Below, in pieces: positions 1 through 9,335 of a stretch of DNA of 64,000 nt. Source of the DNA: Streptomyces kaniharaensis (GTDB lineage: Bacteria; Actinomycetota; Actinomycetes; Streptomycetales; Streptomycetaceae). The notes under the pieces are model-generated. The model searched no databases. It worked only from the letters and a program-made list of their open reading frames with translations, and was not told where the DNA came from. The translations under genes and the position numbers were made by a program. The stretch is taken from NCBI RefSeq assembly GCF_009569385.1, contig NZ_WBOF01000001.1, positions 2,304,001 to 2,368,000 of the forward strand. Direction: 5' to 3'. How positions within the stretch are numbered: the first letter of the stretch is position 1; every line of letters starts with the position of its first letter.

Positions 1-1454
1 CCGCCCGCGACCAGCAGCAGGACGAGACCGGCGAGGATCACGAACGCGGCGGCGGTCGCCCGCATCATGTTGAGCTTGTTCCAGTCCGCGGAGAGGAACG
101 AGACGTCCGGCAGGCCCCAGAGCACGAAGACCTGGGTGCGCAGCTTCGAACCGGCCGACCAGATGACCGTCTGGGCGAGCAGCAGGGTGAGCCCGACCGC
201 GCCGGCCGCCGTGACGACGAGGCGCTTGCGGGAGAACCGGCAGAGGATGGCGACGCCCGTCACGAAGGCGACCGGGACCAGGTAGGACGCGTACCGCGCG
301 TAGACCCAGTCGTCGATCCGGCCGTCGTCCGGCAGGGCCGCGGCGGCGGCCAGCGAGGTGCCGAAGAGCAGCGCCACCATCACGGCGCCGACGATCCGGT
401 CCGGGCGCTGGAAGCGGCTGCTGAAGACCGCGAACAGGCAGACCACGACGGCCAGCCCGGCGACGCCCCAGGTGGAGACGATGAAGTACCAGACCTGGCC
501 GACCGTACGGGTCAGCGTCCGCTGCAGGATGTCCGGGTTCTTGAGGCCCTCCAGCAGGAAGGTGCCGACCTGGCTCGGCGGGACGGTGAACTGCCGCTGC
601 AGCCACGAGGCGAACGCCTTCGCCGCGACCGCGCCGGCTCCGAGCGCGCCCAGGCCCACCAGGGTGGTCCGCCAGGGCGCCCAGCGCAGCGCCAGGACAC
701 CGACCAGGACCACGCCGGTCAGCGCGACCACGACGCCGCCGCGGTCGTGCGTGGCCATGGCGTACGCGGCGGCCGCGCCCATCCCGGCCGCGTACCAGTA
801 CCGCCGCTTCAGCGGGCCGTCGCTCAGCCAGCCGTGCATGCACAGCAGCCACGCGAGGATCAGCACCGGCATGACGGTGTCCGACATGACGAACTGCGAG
901 TAGAAGACCACCGGCGGCAGCAGCGCGGTGGCGCCGGCGAACAGGTAGGCCAGCAGCCGGCTCAGGCCCAGGCGACGCAGCGCCAGGTAGGCCAGCGGGA
1001 AGACCAGCGCGTTGATGACGGCGTTGATGCCGAGGATCAGGTGGTAGGCCGTGACCGGGTCGTCGGCGATCCGCAGCGCCGGGGAGACCAGCAGCGGGTA
1101 GCCCCCGGGGATGACCACGCCGACCGGCATCTCGGTGGTCGGGCGCCCGGCCAGGACGCGGGCGAGCACCAGGTAGGAGTCCTCGTCCGCGTGGACCGAG
1201 GGGTAGTTCAGGCCCCTGACGAGCACCAGGCGGACGAGCACCTCCACCACGTAGCCGACGAGCACGGCCGTCGGCCAGAACCAGCGGCGGGCCCGGAGCT
1301 CGTCGAACCGCTGCAGCACTCGGCCCGACAACCCCGTGGCACGCTCCCCCCCACCGGGCTTTCTGCTCCCCCGGGCACCGCGATGCTCCTCGACGGTCTC
1401 TGCTGATGTCTGCACTGAAGTCCGACTCTTCCCCTGGTAATCCGGCTCTGTCAT
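1..1454 (-). CDS. Polytopic membrane glycosyltransferase-like protein (partial, runs off window)
   Basis: The minus-strand frame opens at ATG 1454 and is still open at position 1, so about 484 residues are visible and the C-terminus is missing. The first ~60 residues are polar and charged; after that hydrophobic segments alternate with short loops, giving at least ten likely membrane spans. The first external loop carries HADEDSYLVLAR, an acidic D-E-D pattern like the catalytic loop of GT-C/GT39 lipid-linked sugar transferases. Such enzymes move sugars from polyprenyl-phosphate carriers outside the membrane. The position at the edge of a surface-glycan locus supports this role. The exact family and substrate are inference. 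It is transcribed away from the acyltransferase gene that follows. Confidence 0.75.
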   Translation of the reverse strand, partial: MTEPDYQGKSRTSVQTSAETVEEHRGARGSRKPGGGERATGLSGRVLQRFDELRARRWFWPTAVLVGYVVEVLVRLVLVRGLNYPSVHADEDSYLVLARVLAGRPTTEMPVGVVIPGGYPLLVSPALRIADDPVTAYHLILGINAVINALVFPLAYLALRRLGLSRLLAYLFAGATALLPPVVFYSQFVMSDTVMPVLILAWLLCMHGWLSDGPLKRRYWYAAGMGAAAAYAMATHDRGGVVVALTGVVLVGVLALRWAPWRTTLVGLGALGAGAVAAKAFASWLQRQFTVPPSQVGTFLLEGLKNPDILQRTLTRTVGQVWYFIVSTWGVAGLAVVVCLFAVFSSRFQRPDRIVGAVMVALLFGTSLAAAAALPDDGRIDDWVYARYASYLVPVAFVTGVAILCRFSRKRLVVTAAGAVGLTLLLAQTVIWSAGSKLRTQVFVLWGLPDVSFLSADWNKLNMMRATAAAFVILAGLVLLLVAG

Positions 1455-1819
1455 CGACCCGGCAGGCCGTCCGGCCTGTGCTCCTGCTCCGCCCGGCAGT
1501 GTCCGCCGTGCCGTCCGGACAGACCAGTTGCGGAGAATCACGCTAACAAGTCACACAGAGTCCGCACACCTCTCCCCTGGCGCAACCGACCCGGCCCCCA
1601 CCCGACGCCCGGGTGATCCGCTGTGCGTCGCACATGGTAGCCAGACCCCGGGGGCTCCCCCGCACCTTCCCCGCGGGGCGCCCTTCCGCCATCGCGCCCA
1701 CACCGGTCTCGACGGCCTGGATAGGGTGTGCAGCGCCAACCGTGCGCCCGCACGCCCTTCCAGGCCCCTCGTCGCGTCGAGGCGCCTGCCGTCACCCCTC
1801 GGCCCGGAGCCTTCCAGAT

Positions 1820-3058
1820 ATGTCTAGTACCTCGCGCAGGCGGCCCGCCGTCCTGGCCAGTCCCCCTCTGTCGGAGGCCCTCGGGAGGAAGAACGGCTTC
1901 GGGCTGCTCCGCCTGGTCCTCGCCTCTTCGGTGATCTTCTCGCACGCGATGCCACTCGGCATGAGCAAGCCCAGCCTCGGCGAGCTGTCGTCGCGGGGCC
2001 AGACCGATGTCGGCGCGATAGCGGTGGCCGGCTTCTTCGTGTTGTCCGGCCTGCTGATCACGCGCAGTGGTATGCGCCTCTCGACGGCCCGCTTCCTCTG
2101 GAACCGGGCGATCCGCCTCCTGCCCGGGCTCTGGGTCTGCATGCTGCTCACCGCGTTCGTGATCGCCCCGGTGGTGGCCTACCACCAGGGCCGGCTGGAC
2201 GGGTTCTGGTCCCATCCGCAGAACCCGTTCCGGTACATCGAGGAGAACTGGGCGATCGGCGTCGGCCAGTGGGGCATCTCCGGCCTGCTCGACCACAACC
2301 CGCACGCCGGCGCCTTCAACGGCTCGATCTGGTCGCTCGCCTACGAGGTCCTGTGCTACCTGGTGGTCGCCCTGTTCGCCGCGGCCGGCGTCTTCCGGCG
2401 CGCGCGCTGGACCATGGTGCTGCTGGTCGCCGGGCTGTACGCGTTCATGTTCTCCCTGGCGGTGGACTACCACCACCTGCAGGCGCCGATCTACGCGAAG
2501 ACCGGCATGTCCGCCTGGACCTTGCCCTTCCTGGGCTGGATCGCGCCGGAGCAGCTCATCCCGGTGGGCTTCATGTTCGGCCTCGGCGCGCTCGCCGAGC
2601 TGTACCGCAAGAAGCTGCCGATCAACGACATCGCCGGCGTCGCGGCGCTCGCGGTGTTCCTCGCCAGTTGCCGGTACGGCGCGTTCACCGTCGTCGGGCT
2701 GCCGGCCTTCGCCTACGGGCTGCTCTGGCTGGCCGCCCGGATGCCCCACCCGTTGACGAAGGTCGGCACCAAGGCCGACCTGTCGTACGGCATCTACATC
2801 TACGCGTTCCCGATCCAGCAGTGCCTGACCCTGTGGCAGGTGAACCGCCACGGCTACACCGTCTACTGCGCGCTGTCGGTGGTCCTCGCCACGGTCGCGG
2901 CATTCCTCTCCTGGCACCTGGTGGAGAAGCCGTCCATGAGGCTCAAGGACCTCGGGCTGCCCCGCCCGTCGCGCCCCGGCCCGGGGGAGAACCGTCCTCC
3001 GGCTGCTTCCGCAGGCGGCGCGGCGGAACCCGTCGCCGAGGTGACCGCCGCACGGTAG
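1820..3058 (+). CDS. Acyltransferase family 3 membrane protein (OafA/YrhL-like)
   Basis: The 412-residue protein starts at ATG 1820, with GGAG at 1806-1809; the open frame extends upstream to 1613 but that part has no family similarity. It has about ten hydrophobic segments. Signature stretches are FGLLRLVLASSVIFSHAMPL near the N-terminus (R and H typical of acyltransferase-3 proteins), GFFVLSGLLITRS, and a late SYGIYIYAFPIQQ followed by WHLVEKPSM. The family transfers acetyl or other acyl groups to exported glycans. A closely related copy lies at 10393-11664, sharing the same motifs in the same order, so the two probably modify the same polymer or act at two positions. Substrate is unknown. 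Confidence 0.88.
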   Translation: MSSTSRRRPAVLASPPLSEALGRKNGFGLLRLVLASSVIFSHAMPLGMSKPSLGELSSRGQTDVGAIAVAGFFVLSGLLITRSGMRLSTARFLWNRAIRLLPGLWVCMLLTAFVIAPVVAYHQGRLDGFWSHPQNPFRYIEENWAIGVGQWGISGLLDHNPHAGAFNGSIWSLAYEVLCYLVVALFAAAGVFRRARWTMVLLVAGLYAFMFSLAVDYHHLQAPIYAKTGMSAWTLPFLGWIAPEQLIPVGFMFGLGALAELYRKKLPINDIAGVAALAVFLASCRYGAFTVVGLPAFAYGLLWLAARMPHPLTKVGTKADLSYGIYIYAFPIQQCLTLWQVNRHGYTVYCALSVVLATVAAFLSWHLVEKPSMRLKDLGLPRPSRPGPGENRPPAASAGGAAEPVAEVTAAR

Positions 3059-3075
3059 ACACCTCGTGAACGCCC

Positions 3076-3109
3076 TCGGGCCCGGCACGCGCTAGCGTGC
3101 CGGGCCCGA
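3076..3109. terminator. Bidirectional hairpin terminator between convergent genes
   Basis: A perfect 15-bp inverted repeat (3076-3090 with 3095-3109) with a four-base GCTA loop lies between the end of the acyltransferase gene at 3058 and the end of the convergent glycosyltransferase gene at 3128. It can serve both strands. Confidence 0.85.
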
Positions 3110-3127
3110 TTGGTGTACGGACGGTGA

Positions 3128-3904
3128 TCAGCGGCCGATCAGCTGCGGGCTCCGGGCCGCCGTGGTACGGGTCCCCGGCTGGATGGCCTTCACGTGCTTG
3201 GGCATCCGGCGGATCATCGCGAGCAGCAGGACCAGACCCGCGCGGGCGAGGTAGATCGTCGCCTTGATCGGGGACGCGCTCGGCGTGCCGGTGGTCCGCT
3301 CCCGCATCGCGACCGGCACCTGCCGGATCACGAAGCCGCAGCGGGCGGCACCGACCATGCTCTCGATGGTGTCCCCCAGGTACTCGACCGGGTACCAGTG
3401 CGAGAAGAACTCGATCATCGACTTGTTGCAGGCCTTGTAGCCCGACGTGGTGTCGGTGAGCCGGGTGCGGGCGACCCGCGACAGCACCACCGAGAGCAGC
3501 TTCATCGCCCAGGAGCGCGGGCCGCGCACCTTGTACGAGCCCTCGCCGGCGAAGCGGGCGCCGATGACCAGGTCCGCCTCGTCGAGCTTGGCGATCAGCG
3601 TCGGTACGTACGACGGATCGTGCTGGCCGTCGGCGTCGCACTGCAGCGCGACGTCGTAGTCGTGCAGGTGCGCGTAGCGGTAGCCGAACCGCATGGCGCC
3701 GCCGACGCCCAGGTTGTAGGGCAGCTGGGCGACCTTGGAGCCGTGCGCCGCGGCGACGGCCGCGGTGGAGTCCGTCGAGCCGTCGTCGACGACCAGGGTG
3801 TCCACGCCGGGGAGCTTCTGCTGGATCTCCCGGAGGATCTTGGGCAGGCCCTCGGCCTCGTTCCAGGCCGGAAGGATGATCAGTACCCGCTTGCCGTCGA
3901 TCAT
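3128..3904 (-). CDS. Family 2 glycosyltransferase (DPM1/polyprenyl-phosphate type)
   Basis: The 258-residue protein opens IILPAWNEAEGLPKIL, then DTLVVDDGSTDST and CDADGQHDP. These are the nucleotide-binding and DxD-type motifs of GT-A family 2 enzymes related to dolichyl-phosphate mannosyltransferase. The conserved SGYKACNK and RTTGTPSAS stretches also fit. It has one weak hydrophobic stretch near the C-terminus (LARAGLVLLLAMIRRM) but no full membrane domain. The likely role is charging undecaprenyl-phosphate with a sugar for surface glycan assembly. Its ATG overlaps the stop of the DUF2304 gene by four bases (ATGA), indicating translational coupling. GT2-DUF2304 pairing is common in bacteria. 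Confidence 0.88.
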   Translation of the reverse strand: MIDGKRVLIILPAWNEAEGLPKILREIQQKLPGVDTLVVDDGSTDSTAAVAAAHGSKVAQLPYNLGVGGAMRFGYRYAHLHDYDVALQCDADGQHDPSYVPTLIAKLDEADLVIGARFAGEGSYKVRGPRSWAMKLLSVVLSRVARTRLTDTTSGYKACNKSMIEFFSHWYPVEYLGDTIESMVGAARCGFVIRQVPVAMRERTTGTPSASPIKATIYLARAGLVLLLAMIRRMPKHVKAIQPGTRTTAARSPQLIGR

Positions 3905-4302
3905 GCCGTCACCCCGGGGTCGGTCGCCTTGGCGGCGTCGCTGTTGCTGCGCGCGATCGGGTAGTCGTGGTGCTCGGCCAGGTAGGCGCGCATCATCGCG
4001 ACGTCCTCGGCCAGCGTGCGGGTCTCGGCCTCCAGGCGCGACGCCTCCCAGCTCAGGTGCAGCGAGACCAGCAGCAGGAGGACGAAGCCCGCGAACAGGA
4101 CCAGGCTCACGCCGGAGGCGATGCCGAGCTTGCGGGCGGTCGAGTCGAGGATCGTGGGGAAGAACCCGAGCGGCGCGACGACGACACCGATCGCGAGCCA
4201 GATCGCCGCGTACTTCTCCCGCAGCTGCTGTCGGCGCAGCAGCTCCAGGATGTACACGAGCACCAGCACGCCGGTGATCGAAGTGATGACGGTGAGATGC
4301 AC
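3901..4302 (-). CDS. DUF2304 small membrane protein
   Basis: About 133 residues from GTG 4302: three hydrophobic segments (VITSITGVLVLVYILELL, AAIWLAIGVVVAPLGFF, GVSLVLFAGFVLLLLVSL), then a charged helix rich in E and R. This is the layout of DUF2304 proteins, which pair with DPM1-like glycosyltransferases and are thought to anchor or assist them at the membrane. The frame is open upstream to ATG 4383, but those extra residues are unlike the family and the purine-rich AAAGGG before GTG 4302 favours the shorter form. It is followed directly by its GT2 partner with a four-base overlap. Function in the pair is inference. Confidence 0.75.
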   Translation of the reverse strand: MHLTVITSITGVLVLVYILELLRRQQLREKYAAIWLAIGVVVAPLGFFPTILDSTARKLGIASGVSLVLFAGFVLLLLVSLHLSWEASRLEAETRTLAEDVAMMRAYLAEHHDYPIARSNSDAAKATDPGVTA

Positions 4303-4416
4303 GACTGGGAGCGCCCTTTCAGCGGCAGTGGCGTGGCCAAGAGTCATGGCGATGTAAAAGGCGTGGCGTGACGCGCTCGCCACCGCCGGTTGTGCTGCGA
4401 CCGGCGTGAGAAGGCG

Positions 4417-5733
4417 TCAGACCTCGGACGACTGAGGTGTCGCCAGAGGCGCCTGCTGCTCCGTCACGGCCCCGGTCGGAGCGGCCAGGGAGCGGGCCAG
4501 CGCCCATAGCATGGCAGCCGCGCTCACGGCGGCACCAGCCAGGTAGGCAAGTTCGACCCGGGTGGCGATGGCGCCGGGCACCGCGGTGACGGCCACCAGC
4601 GCCGTCGTACCCGCCAGCCAGGAGAGCAGCTGCCGCTGGTGCCGTCCGAGCGAGAGCAGCGCCTGGCCGAACACGGTCGCGAGCATGTAGCAGAGCGTGC
4701 CGAGCGACAGCCACAGGAAGTCCACCGGGCCGAGCACGTCCTGCGCCTTGAAGAACAGTCGGATCGCCCACGGACCGAGGATCACCGTCGGCAGTCCGGC
4801 GGCGGTGCACATCAGCACGACGATGCCGCCGGTGCGCAGCAGGACCTTGCGGAACTCCCCGTGGTTGCCCGCCGCCGCGGCGCCGGACAGCGAGGAGACC
4901 AGCGAGGCCTGGATGGCGGCGTACGCGAAGAGCGGCACGCGGGCCAGCACCACCGCGTTGAGCAGCGCGGCGATCAGCGCCTTGGAGGACGGCGAGAGCA
5001 CGCCCACGCTCACCACCGCGGCGTTGACCATGAGCTGGGCCAGCAGCGTCGAGCCGGTCAGCAGGCCGAGCCCGGTGACGACGTCCCGCCAGGCCGGGGC
5101 CGGGCCGCCGCGCCGGTCCGCGAGCACCGAGCGCATCCCGATCGCCGAGGCGGCGAGCGGCGCCGCCACCAGGATCAGACTGAACGCCAGGGCCGAGTGC
5201 GCGCCGAACAGCGGGATGAGCGCGGCCAGGCCGATCCGCAGGCCGCCGTCGACGCCGAGCTGGAGGCCGTACGCGCCGAACCGGCCGAGGCCGGCCAGCG
5301 CGCCGCGGGCCACCGAGCTGACGGCCAGTCCGACCAGGGCGCCGCCCAGGCCGGCCACCAGGCCGATGTCACCGGAGAAGAAGCGGTCCGCGATCGGGCG
5401 GGCCGCCGCCGCGACGGCGGCCAGGACGACGGCCAGCACCGCGGCGGTGGCCAGCAGCACCCGGCGGATGGCCGGGCCGGGGCCCTGGCCGGCCACGTCG
5501 CGGGCGGCCACCAGCCGGGTGAGCTCCAGCTCGACCGGCGAGAAGAGCCCGTACCCGACGGACATGACCAGGGTCCACAGCATTGAGACGCCGGCGACCT
5601 GGGTGGTGTCCAGGCTGTGCCCGGCGAGCGCCAGGAAGATGTACGAGGAGACACCGAGGACCACGGTGCCCCCCGCGACGAGCCGCACGCCGGGGGGCAG
5701 CGCCCCCAGCAGCCTGGCCACCGGGTTCGTCAT
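4417..5733 (-). CDS. Polysaccharide flippase, Wzx/MATE-like
   Basis: The 438-residue protein starts at ATG 5733 and consists of about twelve alternating hydrophobic helices with short basic loops, ending in a polar tail. The pattern (GGTVVLGVSSYIFLALAG at the start, paired helices repeated in two halves) fits the polysaccharide export branch of the MOP superfamily. These proteins move lipid-linked oligosaccharide across the membrane. Its start overlaps the stop of rmlB by four bases (ATGA), so it is translated with the deoxysugar gene. A longer open frame upstream is an antisense-like shadow of rmlB. Substrate specificity cannot be read from the sequence. Confidence 0.82.
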   Translation of the reverse strand: MTNPVARLLGALPPGVRLVAGGTVVLGVSSYIFLALAGHSLDTTQVAGVSMLWTLVMSVGYGLFSPVELELTRLVAARDVAGQGPGPAIRRVLLATAAVLAVVLAAVAAAARPIADRFFSGDIGLVAGLGGALVGLAVSSVARGALAGLGRFGAYGLQLGVDGGLRIGLAALIPLFGAHSALAFSLILVAAPLAASAIGMRSVLADRRGGPAPAWRDVVTGLGLLTGSTLLAQLMVNAAVVSVGVLSPSSKALIAALLNAVVLARVPLFAYAAIQASLVSSLSGAAAAGNHGEFRKVLLRTGGIVVLMCTAAGLPTVILGPWAIRLFFKAQDVLGPVDFLWLSLGTLCYMLATVFGQALLSLGRHQRQLLSWLAGTTALVAVTAVPGAIATRVELAYLAGAAVSAAAMLWALARSLAAPTGAVTEQQAPLATPQSSEV

Positions 5734-6704
5734 CGCAGCGCGGCCTTGGCCTTCAGCGGCTCCCACCAGGCGCGGTTGTCGCGGTACCAGGCGATGGTGG
5801 CCGCGAGGCCGTCCTCGAAGCGGACCTGCGGGGCGTAGCCGAGCTCCTCGCCGATCTTGGTGATGTCCAGCGAGTAGCGCAGGTCGTGGCCCTTGCGGTC
5901 GGCGACCGGCTCGACCATCGACCAGTCGGCGCCGGCGGCCTGCAGCAGCAGCTCGGTGAGCTCCTTGTTGGTGAGCTCGGTGCCGCCGCCGATGTTGTAG
6001 ACCTGGCCGGCCCGGCCCTTGCGCATCGCGAGGTCGATGCCGCGGCAGTGGTCGGAGACGTGCAGCCAGTCGCGGATGTTGCCGCCGGTGCCGTACAGCG
6101 GCACCTTCTTGCCGTCCAGCAGGTTCGTGGTGAACAGCGGGATGACCTTCTCCGGGAACTGGTAGTGCCCGTAGTTGTTGGAGCAGCGGGTGACCACCAC
6201 GTCCATGCCGTGGGTGCGGTGGTAGGCGAGCGCCAGCAGGTCGGAGCCGGCCTTCGAGGCGGAGTACGGGGAGTTGGGGGCCAGCGGCCACTCCTCGGTC
6301 CACGAGCCCTCGGAGATCGAGCCGTACACCTCGTCGGTGGAGACGTGGACGAAGCGGCCGACGCCGTGCTTGCGGGCCGCGTCCAGCAGCACCTGGGTGC
6401 CCAGGACGTTGGTCACCACGAACGGGCCGGCGCCCTCGATGGAGCGGTCGACGTGCGACTCGGCCGCGAAGTGCACGACCACGTCGTGTCCGGGCATCAC
6501 CTGGTCGACGGCGTCGACGTCGCAGATGTCGCCGCGCACGAAGGTGTAGCCGGTGTGCCCGGCGACCGGGTCCAGGTTGGCCTCGACACCCGAGTAGGTG
6601 AGCTTGTCGAAGACGGTGATCTGATCCGTTGCGTCGGCGCCGAGCAGCTGGCGGACGAACTCTGAACCGATGAAGCCGGCGCCGCCGGTGACGAGGATGC
6701 GCAT
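5730..6704 (-). CDS. rmlB: dTDP-glucose 4,6-dehydratase
   Basis: RmlB converts dTDP-D-glucose to dTDP-4-keto-6-deoxy-D-glucose. The 324-residue protein has the Rossmann motif GGAGFIGS at residues 7-14, [20 protein letters not shown] and the catalytic YSASK pair, all as expected for short-chain extended dehydratases. The length is normal. It starts at ATG 6704, about nine bases after a possible -10 box (TAGACT, 6714-6719), so the transcript leader is very short or absent. It is divergent from rmlA and coupled to the downstream flippase. Together with rmlA and rmlC it supplies an activated 6-deoxyhexose for the glycan. Confidence 0.95.
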   Translation of the reverse strand: MRILVTGGAGFIGSEFVRQLLGADATDQITVFDKLTYSGVEANLDPVAGHTGYTFVRGDICDVDAVDQVMPGHDVVVHFAAESHVDRSIEGAGPFVVTNVLGTQVLLDAARKHGVGRFVHVSTDEVYGSISEGSWTEEWPLAPNSPYSASKAGSDLLALAYHRTHGMDVVVTRCSNNYGHYQFPEKVIPLFTTNLLDGKKVPLYGTGGNIRDWLHVSDHCRGIDLAMRKGRAGQVYNIGGGTELTNKELTELLLQAAGADWSMVEPVADRKGHDLRYSLDITKIGEELGYAPQVRFEDGLAATIAWYRDNRAWWEPLKAKAALR

Positions 6705-6786
6705 AGTGCGGGCAGTCTACCCGTGCACTTCGAAGCCTCCGCCCCGGGCCAGCAGGCGCTTCCGGGCCTCACATAAGCTGCGGGGC
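6705..6786. promoter_or_regulatory. Divergent promoter region between rmlB and rmlA
   Basis: The 82-base gap separates the divergent starts of rmlB and rmlA. A -10-like TAGACT reads toward rmlB (6714-6719) and a TAAGCT reads toward rmlA close to its ATG. Good -35 boxes are not evident, so the exact promoters are uncertain. Both genes may be nearly leaderless. Confidence 0.4.
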
Positions 6787-7661
6787 ATGCGTGGAATCCT
6801 CTTGGCCGGCGGCACCGGCTCCCGACTCTGGCCGCTGACCCGGGCTGTCTCGAAGCAGCTCCTCCCGGTCTTCGACAAGCCGATGATCTACTACCCGCTG
6901 TCCACCCTGGTCATGGCGGGTATCAGCGAGATCCTGATCATTACGACCCCCAGGACCAGGAGCAGTTCCAGCGTCTGCTCGGCGACGGCTCCCAGTTCGG
7001 GCTGAAGCTGGAGTACGCCGTCCAGGAGAAGCCCGAGGGCATCGCCCAGGCCTTCGTCCTCGGCGCCGACTTCATCGGCGACGAGCCGGTCGCGCTGATC
7101 CTGGGCGACAACATCTTCCACGGCAGCGGCCTCGGCACCCGGCTCGCCCAGCGCACCGACCCCAAGGGCGGCATGGTGTTCGCCTACCCGGTCGCCGACC
7201 CGACCGCGTACGGCGTGGTCGAGTTCGACGACAACGGCCAGGTCATCTCGATCGAGGAGAAGCCGACCGAGCCGAAGTCCCGCTACGCGGTGCCCGGTCT
7301 GTACTTCTACGACAACCGCGTGGTGGAGATCGCCTCCGGGCTGACCCCGAGCGCCCGCGGCGAGCTGGAGATCACCGCCGTCAACGAGGAGTACCTCAAG
7401 CTCGGCGAGCTGCACGTCACCGTCCTCGACCGCGGCACCGCCTGGCTGGACACCGGCACCTTCGTCTCGATGGTCCAGGCCTCCGAGTTCGTCCGGGTCA
7501 TCGAGGAGCGCCAGGGCTTCAAGATCGGCTGCATCGAGGAGGCCGCCTGGCGGGCCAGCCTGATCGACGACGCGCGGCTGCGCGAGCTGGCCGAGCCGCT
7601 GTGCAAGAGCGGCTACGGCGACTACCTGATCGCGCTGCTCGACGAGGAGGCGGCCAAGTGA
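6787..7661 (+). pseudogene. rmlA: Glucose-1-phosphate thymidylyltransferase, frameshifted as written
   Basis: RmlA makes dTDP-glucose from glucose-1-phosphate and dTTP, the first step before RmlB. Residues 1-55 ([18 protein letters not shown], with the pyrophosphorylase signature, through LIITTP) read in one frame. After the C-run at 6947-6951 the frame shifts: the expected E-D-Q-E-Q continuation is in another frame from 6954 and runs cleanly to the stop at 7661 ([29 protein letters not shown]). One missing G between 6951 and 6952 restores a normal 291-residue protein. Everything else is intact, so a sequencing error or a very recent mutation is more likely than old decay. The stop overlaps rmlC by four bases (GTGA). 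Confidence 0.85.
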
Positions 7662-8257
7662 AGTTCCGTGAACTCTCCATCCCCGGCGCCTTCGAGGTCA
7701 CCCCGCAGCAGCACGGCGACCCGCGCGGCCTGTTCATGGAGTGGTACCGCTTCGACCGCCTGGAGGAGGTCGTCGGCCACCCGCTGCGGCTCGCCCAGGG
7801 CAACCTGTCGGTGTCCGCCAAGGACGTGGTGCGCGGCATCCACTTCGCCGACGTCCCGCCCGGCCAGGCCAAGTACGTCAGCTGCGTGCGCGGCGCCGTC
7901 CTCGACGTGATCGTCGACCTGCGCGTCGGCTCCCCCGCCTTCGGGCGCTGGGAGTTCGTCCGGCTCGACGACGTCGAGCGCAAGTCCGTCTACATCGCCG
8001 AGGGCCTGGGCCACGGTTTCTGCGCGCTGACCGACGACGCCACGCTGTCGTACGTCTGCTCCGAGACCTACAACCCGACCGGCGAGCACGCGGTGCACCC
8101 GCTCGACCCGGACCTCGGCATCGAGTGGCCCACCGGCACCCCCCAGCTGTCCGCCCGCGACGCCGCCGCCCCCTCGCTCGCCGAGGCGATCAGCAGCGGT
8201 CTGCTGCCGGACTACGAGAAGTGCGTGGCCTACACCGAGAGCCTGCGCACCCGCTGA
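7658..8257 (+). CDS. rmlC: dTDP-4-keto-6-deoxyhexose 3,5-epimerase family protein
   Basis: The 199-residue protein starts at GTG 7658, overlapping the rmlA stop. It matches the RmlC cupin family: [29 protein letters not shown] (with the catalytic His), [13 protein letters not shown], and a late [11 protein letters not shown]. The family epimerises C3 and C5 of dTDP-4-keto-6-deoxy-glucose. The sequence looks like the streptomycete sugar-cluster branch, where some members act only at C3 or C5, so the exact product is open. It ends before a hairpin terminator, making rmlA-rmlC a two-gene unit. Confidence 0.92.
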   Translation: MKFRELSIPGAFEVTPQQHGDPRGLFMEWYRFDRLEEVVGHPLRLAQGNLSVSAKDVVRGIHFADVPPGQAKYVSCVRGAVLDVIVDLRVGSPAFGRWEFVRLDDVERKSVYIAEGLGHGFCALTDDATLSYVCSETYNPTGEHAVHPLDPDLGIEWPTGTPQLSARDAAAPSLAEAISSGLLPDYEKCVAYTESLRTR

Positions 8258-8264
8258 ACCGGCC

Positions 8265-8305
8265 GATGCCCGGGCCCGCGTCCCACCGGCGCGGCCCCGG
8301 GCATC
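8265..8305 (+). terminator. Hairpin terminator after rmlC
   Basis: A perfect 10-bp inverted repeat (8265-8274 with 8296-8305, GATGCCCGGG and its complement) encloses a 21-base loop, just after the rmlC stop at 8257. There is no U-tract, as is usual in streptomycetes. Confidence 0.6.
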
Positions 8306-8406
8306 GTCGCCCCCGGGGCCGCACGCGGGGCTCAGTATGATGGGCCAGCCGCGGGGCCGTGCCCGCCCGACGGCCCCTACTCCGACCACCGGATGTGCCT
8401 CTCACC

Positions 8407-9309
8407 ATGACCACTCTGGAAATCCTGCTGCCGTACTACGGCGACGTCGCACTGATGCAGGACGCCGTCCGCAGCGTGCTGGCCCAGACCGACCCGGACT
8501 GGCGGCTCACCGTGGTGGACGACGGCAAGGAGCCCGGAGTCCCGGAGTGGTTCGCCGAGCTGGGCGACTCCCGGGTGCGCTACTTCCGCAACGAGCAGAA
8601 CCTCGGCGTCACCGGCAACTACCGCAAGTGCCTCGGCATGGCCGAGCACGAGCACATGGTGTTCATGGGCACCGACGACATCATGCTGCCCAACTACGTC
8701 GCCACGATCCGCTCGATCCTGGCCCAGCACCCGGGCGTCGCGATGATCCAGCCCGGCGTGCAGGTCATCGACGGCGACGGCCGGCCCAGCACCTCGCTCG
8801 CCGACGAGTCCAAGCGCCGCATCTACGCGCCCCGCCAGCAGGGCCGTGTCCTGATGGGCGGCGAGGACCTCGCCGTCAGCCTGCTCAAGGGCAACTGGCT
8901 GTACTTCCCGTCGATCTGCTGGCGCACCGAGGCCGTGAAGACCACCGGCTTCCGCGACAACCTGGAGATCATCCAGGACCTCGCGCTGGTCATCGACCTG
9001 CTCCAGGCGGGCGAGCAGATGGTCGTCGACGACGTCCGGGCCTTCCAGTACCGCCGGCACGCGGTCAGCATCTCCTCCTCGTCCGCCTTCAGCGGCACCC
9101 GTTTCACCGAGGCCCGGCGCTATTTCCTGGACTGCGCCGACCGCCTCGACGCGCAGGGCTGGCCGCGGGCGGCGCGCGCCTCCCGGATCCACCTGTCGGC
9201 TCGCATCCACGCCCTCACCCTCGTCCCGGGCGCGATGCGCGCCGGCCAGTGGGACGGTGCGAAGACGCTGCTGCGCAACGCCACGAGCACGGCCCGCCGA
9301 CCCCGCTGA
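8407..9309 (+). CDS. Family 2 glycosyltransferase
   Basis: The 300-residue protein starts at ATG 8407. It opens LEILLPYYGDVALMQDAVRS, followed by LTVVDDGKEPGVPEWF, NEQNLGVTGNYRKCL and VFMGTDDIMLPNY. This is the GT-A fold of family 2, with TDD in the place of the metal-binding DxD. No membrane segments are visible. It likely adds a sugar on the cytoplasmic face during repeat-unit synthesis; donor and acceptor are unknown. It lies between rmlC and a reductase gene on the same strand, and may use the deoxysugar they make. Confidence 0.87.
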   Translation: MTTLEILLPYYGDVALMQDAVRSVLAQTDPDWRLTVVDDGKEPGVPEWFAELGDSRVRYFRNEQNLGVTGNYRKCLGMAEHEHMVFMGTDDIMLPNYVATIRSILAQHPGVAMIQPGVQVIDGDGRPSTSLADESKRRIYAPRQQGRVLMGGEDLAVSLLKGNWLYFPSICWRTEAVKTTGFRDNLEIIQDLALVIDLLQAGEQMVVDDVRAFQYRRHAVSISSSSAFSGTRFTEARRYFLDCADRLDAQGWPRAARASRIHLSARIHALTLVPGAMRAGQWDGAKTLLRNATSTARRPR

Positions 9310-9335
9310 CCCTCTCACCCCTGGAGTCCCCCGCA

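Noticed and set aside
1538..3088. 516-codon minus-strand open frame opposite the first acyltransferase
   Set aside because: It is a high-GC shadow frame: composition is Arg/Gly/Asp-rich without any family pattern, and the plus-strand gene has clear motifs and a ribosome-binding site.
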